Shown one piece after another: positions 4,800 through 8,809 of a stretch of DNA of 8,809 nt. Location: contig CAZESH010000176.1 of assembly GCA_964514665.1 (NCBI GenBank), positions 1-8,809 on the forward strand, in the 5' to 3' direction. The notes beneath the pieces are model-generated. The model worked only from the letters and a program-made list of their open reading frames with translations, searched no databases and was not told where the DNA came from. Positions within the stretch are counted from its first letter, which is position 1; every line of letters begins with the position of its first letter. The stretch is from CAZESH01 sp964514665. GTDB lineage: Bacteria > Bacillota > Bacilli > Paenibacillales > KCTC-25726. A program made the translations under genes and the position numbers.

Positions 4800-6563
4800 G
4801 TGGGGATGTGTTGCCGATTGAAAGGTCGGAAATTGCTCTACAGTCATATCAGATCGCATCTGTTCTTGTACGTATTCGCCGTTTCCTGCATGGCTGCGGC
4901 CAACGTGGTTTACGCGTTCTTCCCCAAGGTGCTGGGATTGTTTGCCGATGAGCTCGAACGCAACGGGTTGACGGAGAAAGGCATCGTCCGTTACAGTCTG
5001 ACGCTGCTTGAGATCGGAGTCGGCTACGGCCTGCTTTTCGGTGTCGGGCAGTTTACCAACCACCGTTTGGGCAGAATTTTTGAATTCAATACGCGGCAAA
5101 AAATGTTTCGTCATTTTTCCCGCTTAAGCGAGCACTATTTCTCCAAAAACGGCATCGGAAAGCTGCTCAGCTTTGTGATCAACGATGTTCAGGTGGTGCG
5201 CGAATCGATCGCCAACAGCCTGAACCAAATGACGAACGCTTCGATTTTGCTCGTTTCGGTCTTGGTCATGATGGCACTCAGCAGCATCCCCCTTTATTTG
5301 ACTGCGATTTGCGTGCTTCCGCTGCTTTCGATTCCTTTTTTTGTGGTGCATTTCGGACCGATTGTACGCCGTCGCTCCCGCAAGGTGCAGGAGGCGCTGG
5401 CGACGATGACTGAATCCGCGGAGGAGCAGTTCGGCGGCATTCGCGTGACCAAAACGTTCGCGGCCGAAGAAATGGCGCAAAAGCGCTTTGGCGATACGGT
5501 CGAGCAAATCCGCGAGAATCAGCTTAGTTTGGTGCGGCTTACCGCATTGTTTCAAGCGTTTCTGCCTTTTGCCGGGGCGATGTCGCTGGTGCTGGCGATT
5601 ACTTTCGGCGGCATCGTGACGACCCGCACCTCTATGTCGATCGGCAATTTTGTCGCCTTGACCTTGTACTTGCGGATGATTGTCAATCCGCTGCAGCAAA
5701 TCGGCAACGTCATCAACACGATGCAGCGGGCGCGCGCTTCGGTGGATCGACTCAACCAGCTGCTGGACGTGAAACCCGATATCCGCGAGGTGGAAAGCCC
5801 GGAATCGATAGAAGCCGAGGCGGCGGATATAGAAATCCGCGATTTGTCATTTGCTTATCCGGATACGGATCTGACATCGCTGGAAAATTTGCAAATCCGC
5901 ATTCCTTCAGGAAAAACGCTGGGGATCGTAGGGCGCACCGGCAGCGGAAAAACGACTCTGGTCAAACTGCTGCTGAGGGTTTATGAACCGCCGCGGGGCT
6001 CGATATTTATCGATGGAAAGGATATCCGCGACCTTTCGTTGAAAAGCTTGCGCACGCAGATTGCCTATGTGCCGCAGGATGGATTTTTGTTCAGCACGAC
6101 GATTCGCGACAACATCGCTTTTTACAAACGCGATGCCGCCCATGATCAGGTGGAAGCGGCAGCGAACCTGGCGGAAATTCACAAGAATATCATGGAATTT
6201 CCCGAGCGTTTCGACACCAAGCTGGGCGAGCGCGGCGTTACGCTTTCCGGAGGGCAGCGGCAGCGCACCAGCCTGGCGCGCGGGCTGATCAAGAATGCGC
6301 CCGTGCTGATTCTGGACGACAGCGTAAGCGCTGTGGACGCCGTTACGGAAACGAGCATCATCTCCAATCTGCGCAAGGCGAGAAAAGGCAAAACGACATT
6401 GATCATCGCCCATCGCATCAGCGCGGTGAAGCATGCGGACGAGATCATCGTGCTTGAGGATGGGCGGATTACGGAGCGCGGGTCGCATGAGCAATTAATG
6501 CGGTTGGGCGGTTTTTACGCTTCGCTTTATGCCATTCAGGAGGAGGGAACTTACCATGGCTGA
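4800..6563 (+). CDS. ABC exporter half-transporter, degenerate-site subunit (YfiB/YheI-like)
   Basis: Membrane-fused ABC subunit of up to 587 residues: a six-helix transmembrane domain (about 20-315) and a nucleotide-binding domain (about 345-580). Walker A GRTGSGKT at 378-385 (Lys384), Q-loop YVPQD, signature LSGGQ at 482-486, Walker B LILDD with Asp506, and H-loop His538. Position 507, normally the catalytic Glu, is Asp, as in the non-catalytic subunit of heterodimeric exporters such as BmrC or TM287. The partner gene overlaps its end by 8 nt. The start is uncertain: the GTG at 4800 and ATG at 4806 lack a Shine-Dalgarno, while TTG at 4818 or TTG at 4833 (AAAGG 7 nt before) fit better and would give about 576-581 residues. 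Substrate is unknown; multidrug or lipid export is usual for the family. Confidence 0.9.
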   Translation: MGMCCRLKGRKLLYSHIRSHLFLYVFAVSCMAAANVVYAFFPKVLGLFADELERNGLTEKGIVRYSLTLLEIGVGYGLLFGVGQFTNHRLGRIFEFNTRQKMFRHFSRLSEHYFSKNGIGKLLSFVINDVQVVRESIANSLNQMTNASILLVSVLVMMALSSIPLYLTAICVLPLLSIPFFVVHFGPIVRRRSRKVQEALATMTESAEEQFGGIRVTKTFAAEEMAQKRFGDTVEQIRENQLSLVRLTALFQAFLPFAGAMSLVLAITFGGIVTTRTSMSIGNFVALTLYLRMIVNPLQQIGNVINTMQRARASVDRLNQLLDVKPDIREVESPESIEAEAADIEIRDLSFAYPDTDLTSLENLQIRIPSGKTLGIVGRTGSGKTTLVKLLLRVYEPPRGSIFIDGKDIRDLSLKSLRTQIAYVPQDGFLFSTTIRDNIAFYKRDAAHDQVEAAANLAEIHKNIMEFPERFDTKLGERGVTLSGGQRQRTSLARGLIKNAPVLILDDSVSAVDAVTETSIISNLRKARKGKTTLIIAHRISAVKHADEIIVLEDGRITERGSHEQLMRLGGFYASLYAIQEEGTYHG

Positions 6564-8388
6564 TCGCAAGGCGGCAGGCGAGGAAGAGATTGGCAGTGCA
6601 TATGACGTTTCCCCTGAAAACCGCAAAAAGGCATTTCGCGCCATGTTGGCTTATGCCAAGCCATACCGTATGGTCTTTCTGTCGGTATTTTTCTGCACGT
6701 TTTTGGCGATTTCCGCCGACCTGATGCAGCCTTATCTGGTTAAAATCGCTATCGACAACGGTTATCTCAAAGGCAATGAAGGGGTAAGCAAACTGGTATT
6801 GCTCGGCTTGATCTATATGTTTATGGCGGTGGTCAGCTTCATCTTTACTTACCTGCAGGCCATCCTGCTGCAGAAGGCGGGTCAGGGCATCGTTTCCCAG
6901 CTGCGCAAAGATTTGTTCAGCCACGTCTCCAAATTGTCGATGTCCTTTTTCGATCGCTACCCGATCGGCAGCCTGGTTACCAATGAATCCAGCGACACAG
7001 AAACGATCAACCAGTTTTTCACCCAGGTTTTCCTGAGTCTTGTGCGTGATGGATTAATGCTCATTCTGATCATCGTTTTCATGTTTCGCCTAGACGCAAC
7101 CACGGCCTTGTACTGCATGATCCTGCTCCCGATCATCGCTGCCATTGCCGTCGTCTTTCGCTCCTTTCTGCGCAGCGCGTACCAGCAGGCGAGGTCGCGG
7201 TTGTCGCGTTTGATCGCCTTTCTCGCCGAGAACCTGGCCGGCATGAGCCTGATTCAGGCTTTCCACCAGGAAGAGGAGCAGTTCTCGCAATTTTCCGCCA
7301 GGAACCGCAAATATTTGCGGGCCAATCTGCAGGAGGTCCGCACCAGCATCATGTTCAACCGTTCCTTCGATATGCTCGGCAACGTCTCGGTCGCTTTCGT
7401 CGTCTGGATCGGAGGCCTTGCGGTGTTTCATCACAAGCTGGAATTCGGTGTACTTTATGCTTTCATCAGCTATATACGGCAGTTTTTCCAACCCATCAAC
7501 CAGATTACCCAGCAGTGGAATACGCTGCAATCGACGATCGTTTCTATGGATCGCCTGTGGCGGATTTTCTCCATTGAACCTGAGGTCCGCGATCCCGATC
7601 CGGAAAGCGCCAAACAGCTGGAAGTCCATTCCGTCAAAGGCAAAATCGATTTTAATCATATCCGTTTTTCCTACAACACGGATCGGGATGTGCTGCACGA
7701 TCTGGATTTGCATATTACGCCGGGAGAATTCATCGGCATCGTCGGCACGACGGGGGCCGGGAAAAGCTCATTGATGAATCTTTTGACGCGCTTCTATGAT
7801 GTTCGCAAAGGCAGTATTCTGATCGACGGCATCGATATCCGACGCCTGCCCCAGCATACCTTGCATCATGTCGTCGGATTGGTGCAGCAGGAGCCCTTCC
7901 TTTACTCGGGCACGATTGTCGACAATGTGCGTCTGTTCGACGAGCGGATTGCCAAAGAGGAAGTGATGCAGGCCTGCGCCCTTGTCGGCATGGACCCGAT
8001 GGTGCAGCGTCTCAAGCTCGGATACGGAACCCATCTGTCGGAAAGAGGCAGCGGCCTGTCGGCGGGGGAACGCCAGTTGATCTCGTTTGCGCGGATTCTC
8101 GTGTTTAAGCCGAAAATTCTGATTTTGGATGAAGCCACGGCCAATCTTGATTCCCATACCGAGCAGTTGATTCAAAATGCGCTGAATGTCGTTTCCGAGG
8201 GGAGAACCACGCTCGTGATCGCCCACCGGCTGTCGACGATCATGCATGCGGACCGGATTTTGGTAATGAGCGAAGGCCGCATCGTGGAAACGGGCACGCA
8301 CCGGGAGCTGCTGGAATTGAAAGGCTATTACGCGGAACTGTACAATCATTCACAGGGCAATACCCGGATCAGGCGGCTGCAGGCTTGA
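6556..8388 (+). CDS. ABC exporter half-transporter, catalytic subunit (YfiC/YheH-like)
   Basis: Membrane-fused ABC subunit of 610 residues that should pair with the preceding gene product to export a hydrophobic substrate. Transmembrane domain about 30-315, nucleotide-binding domain about 350-600. Walker A GTTGAGKS at 397-404 (Lys403), Q-loop LVQQE, Walker B LILDE with Asp525 and the catalytic Glu526, and H-loop His557 are all intact. The signature is LSAGE (501-505) rather than LSGGQ. Together with Asp507 of the partner this places one degenerate and one competent ATP site in the dimer. Start ATG 6556 follows AGGAGGAGGG with 8 nt spacing and overlaps the partner gene by 8 nt; an in-frame ATG at 6529 lacks such a site. 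Its length is closer to YfiC than to BmrD/YheH, but no symbol is certain. Confidence 0.93.
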   Translation: MADRKAAGEEEIGSAYDVSPENRKKAFRAMLAYAKPYRMVFLSVFFCTFLAISADLMQPYLVKIAIDNGYLKGNEGVSKLVLLGLIYMFMAVVSFIFTYLQAILLQKAGQGIVSQLRKDLFSHVSKLSMSFFDRYPIGSLVTNESSDTETINQFFTQVFLSLVRDGLMLILIIVFMFRLDATTALYCMILLPIIAAIAVVFRSFLRSAYQQARSRLSRLIAFLAENLAGMSLIQAFHQEEEQFSQFSARNRKYLRANLQEVRTSIMFNRSFDMLGNVSVAFVVWIGGLAVFHHKLEFGVLYAFISYIRQFFQPINQITQQWNTLQSTIVSMDRLWRIFSIEPEVRDPDPESAKQLEVHSVKGKIDFNHIRFSYNTDRDVLHDLDLHITPGEFIGIVGTTGAGKSSLMNLLTRFYDVRKGSILIDGIDIRRLPQHTLHHVVGLVQQEPFLYSGTIVDNVRLFDERIAKEEVMQACALVGMDPMVQRLKLGYGTHLSERGSGLSAGERQLISFARILVFKPKILILDEATANLDSHTEQLIQNALNVVSEGRTTLVIAHRLSTIMHADRILVMSEGRIVETGTHRELLELKGYYAELYNHSQGNTRIRRLQA

Positions 8389-8417
8389 GGTCCAATTAAA
8401 ACAGGAAAGAAGCAAGA

Positions 8418-8465
8418 AAGTCGAGAAACGGATTTCCGTTTTCCCGGCTTTTTTCTTTTTTTTTC
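8418..8465 (+). terminator. Rho-independent terminator after the ABC operon
   Basis: The left arm 8418-8432 (AAGTCGAGAAACGGA) pairs with the right arm 8435-8450, with one mismatch, one bulged T and one G-U pair. A nearly pure T tract of about 15 bases follows (8449-8464, one C interrupting). It starts 30 bp after the stop of the second ABC gene. Confidence 0.88.
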
Positions 8466-8519
8466 TACAAATTCCCACTTTTGTGACGGGGACTACAGAA
8501 ATTACAGACATAAACTATT

Positions 8520-8525
8520 TATAAT
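8520..8525 (+). promoter_or_regulatory. Probable -10 element of the last gene (TATAAT)
   Basis: A perfect TATAAT lies 34 bp before the TTG start at 8559. No good -35 occurs 16-18 bp upstream (AGAAAT at that place). Two TACAGA copies, 9 bp apart (8494 and 8503), sit in the -35 region and could be an activator site. The true start point is uncertain. Confidence 0.4.
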
Positions 8526-8558
8526 GTAAACTACCACATGAAAAACGGGAGGGAAGAT

Positions 8559-8809
8559 TTGAACCGTTCAGCCTTTGCAATGATGACGTCCTATTTATGG
8601 TTTGGAGCTTTATTAAACGGATTTATGCTCGAACGGTGGTTCCTGCTTAGCGGCGGTGTGCTTTATATTTGGTTGGCTGTCTGGCTTTTTTTCGGTCGCC
8701 GGGAAATACAACGATTTCATTGGATCGTCTTGTGTCTGCCAATTTCCTACGGATTCGCGGCATTGTTCGCCGTAGACGGAGAAGCTGCCATAAACGAGCT
8801 GTTCCGGAC
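8559..8809 (+). CDS. Multi-pass membrane protein, 3'-truncated by the window end
   Basis: An open frame of 83 codons running off the end. TTG start with GGGAGG 6-7 nt upstream. The translation begins MNRSAFAMMTSYLWFGALL and shows three hydrophobic stretches (about 9-22, 28-45, 55-72) separated by short charged turns (FGRREIQRFHW). The third is followed by AVDGEAAINELFR, a pattern reminiscent of the N-terminal part of O-antigen ligase/polymerase-like proteins of Firmicutes, where a helix ends in an AVD/AVN..A...L motif. That assignment is weak. It is separated from the ABC operon by a terminator and has its own TATAAT, so it starts a new unit. Confidence 0.7.
   Translation, partial: MNRSAFAMMTSYLWFGALLNGFMLERWFLLSGGVLYIWLAVWLFFGRREIQRFHWIVLCLPISYGFAALFAVDGEAAINELFR

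Noticed and set aside
8492..8517. A sigma-K-like promoter (AC then CATAAACTA) before the last gene
   Set aside because: The spacing is 15 bp rather than 16-17 and the -35 is only two bases, so it is easily matched by chance; TATAAT just downstream is a simpler choice.

Overview
The window looks like chromosomal DNA from a Gram-positive Firmicute, most likely of the Paenibacillus/Brevibacillus type. The reasons are moderate GC, strong AGGAGG-type ribosome binding sites, GTG and TTG starts, Firmicute-style OmpR/HK and heterodimeric ABC genes, and hairpin-plus-T-run terminators. Genus is an inference.

Layout. Positions 1-332 hold no convincing gene but contain degenerate repeats with a 52-bp period. 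Next comes a minus-strand operon, read from about 2284 down to a terminator at 333-370. It encodes a small N-terminally anchored protein (1946-2245), a five-helix ferric-reductase-like haem membrane protein (1229-1903), a possible 20-codon leader (1128-1190), and a secreted protein with a duplicated helical module (382-1107). Divergent from it, on the plus strand, lie an OmpR-family response regulator (2467-3150) and its overlapping sensor kinase (3147-4598), ended by a terminator at 4643-4678. A separate plus-strand unit encodes the two halves of a heterodimeric ABC exporter (4800-6563 and 6556-8388), ended by a terminator at 8418-8465. The window closes inside an unrelated multi-pass membrane protein starting with TTG at 8559.

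The most interesting element is the divergent promoter region at 2291-2406. It carries eight (T/C)TCAG half-sites, four pointing each way, each set on an exact 11-bp period. Each array ends exactly 10 bp before a GATAAT -10 hexamer that has no good -35. The two halves mirror each other about 2348.5, including the position of the variant CTCAG half-site. This is the geometry expected of a PhoB/OmpR-type activator. I infer that the response regulator controls its own operon and the divergent membrane/secreted-protein operon symmetrically.

The ABC pair shows the classic asymmetric-ATP-site signature: the first subunit has Asp in place of the catalytic Glu, and the second has a degenerate LSAGE signature. 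It should therefore work as an obligate heterodimer. It is transcriptionally separated from the two-component genes, so a regulatory link between them is not supported by the sequence.
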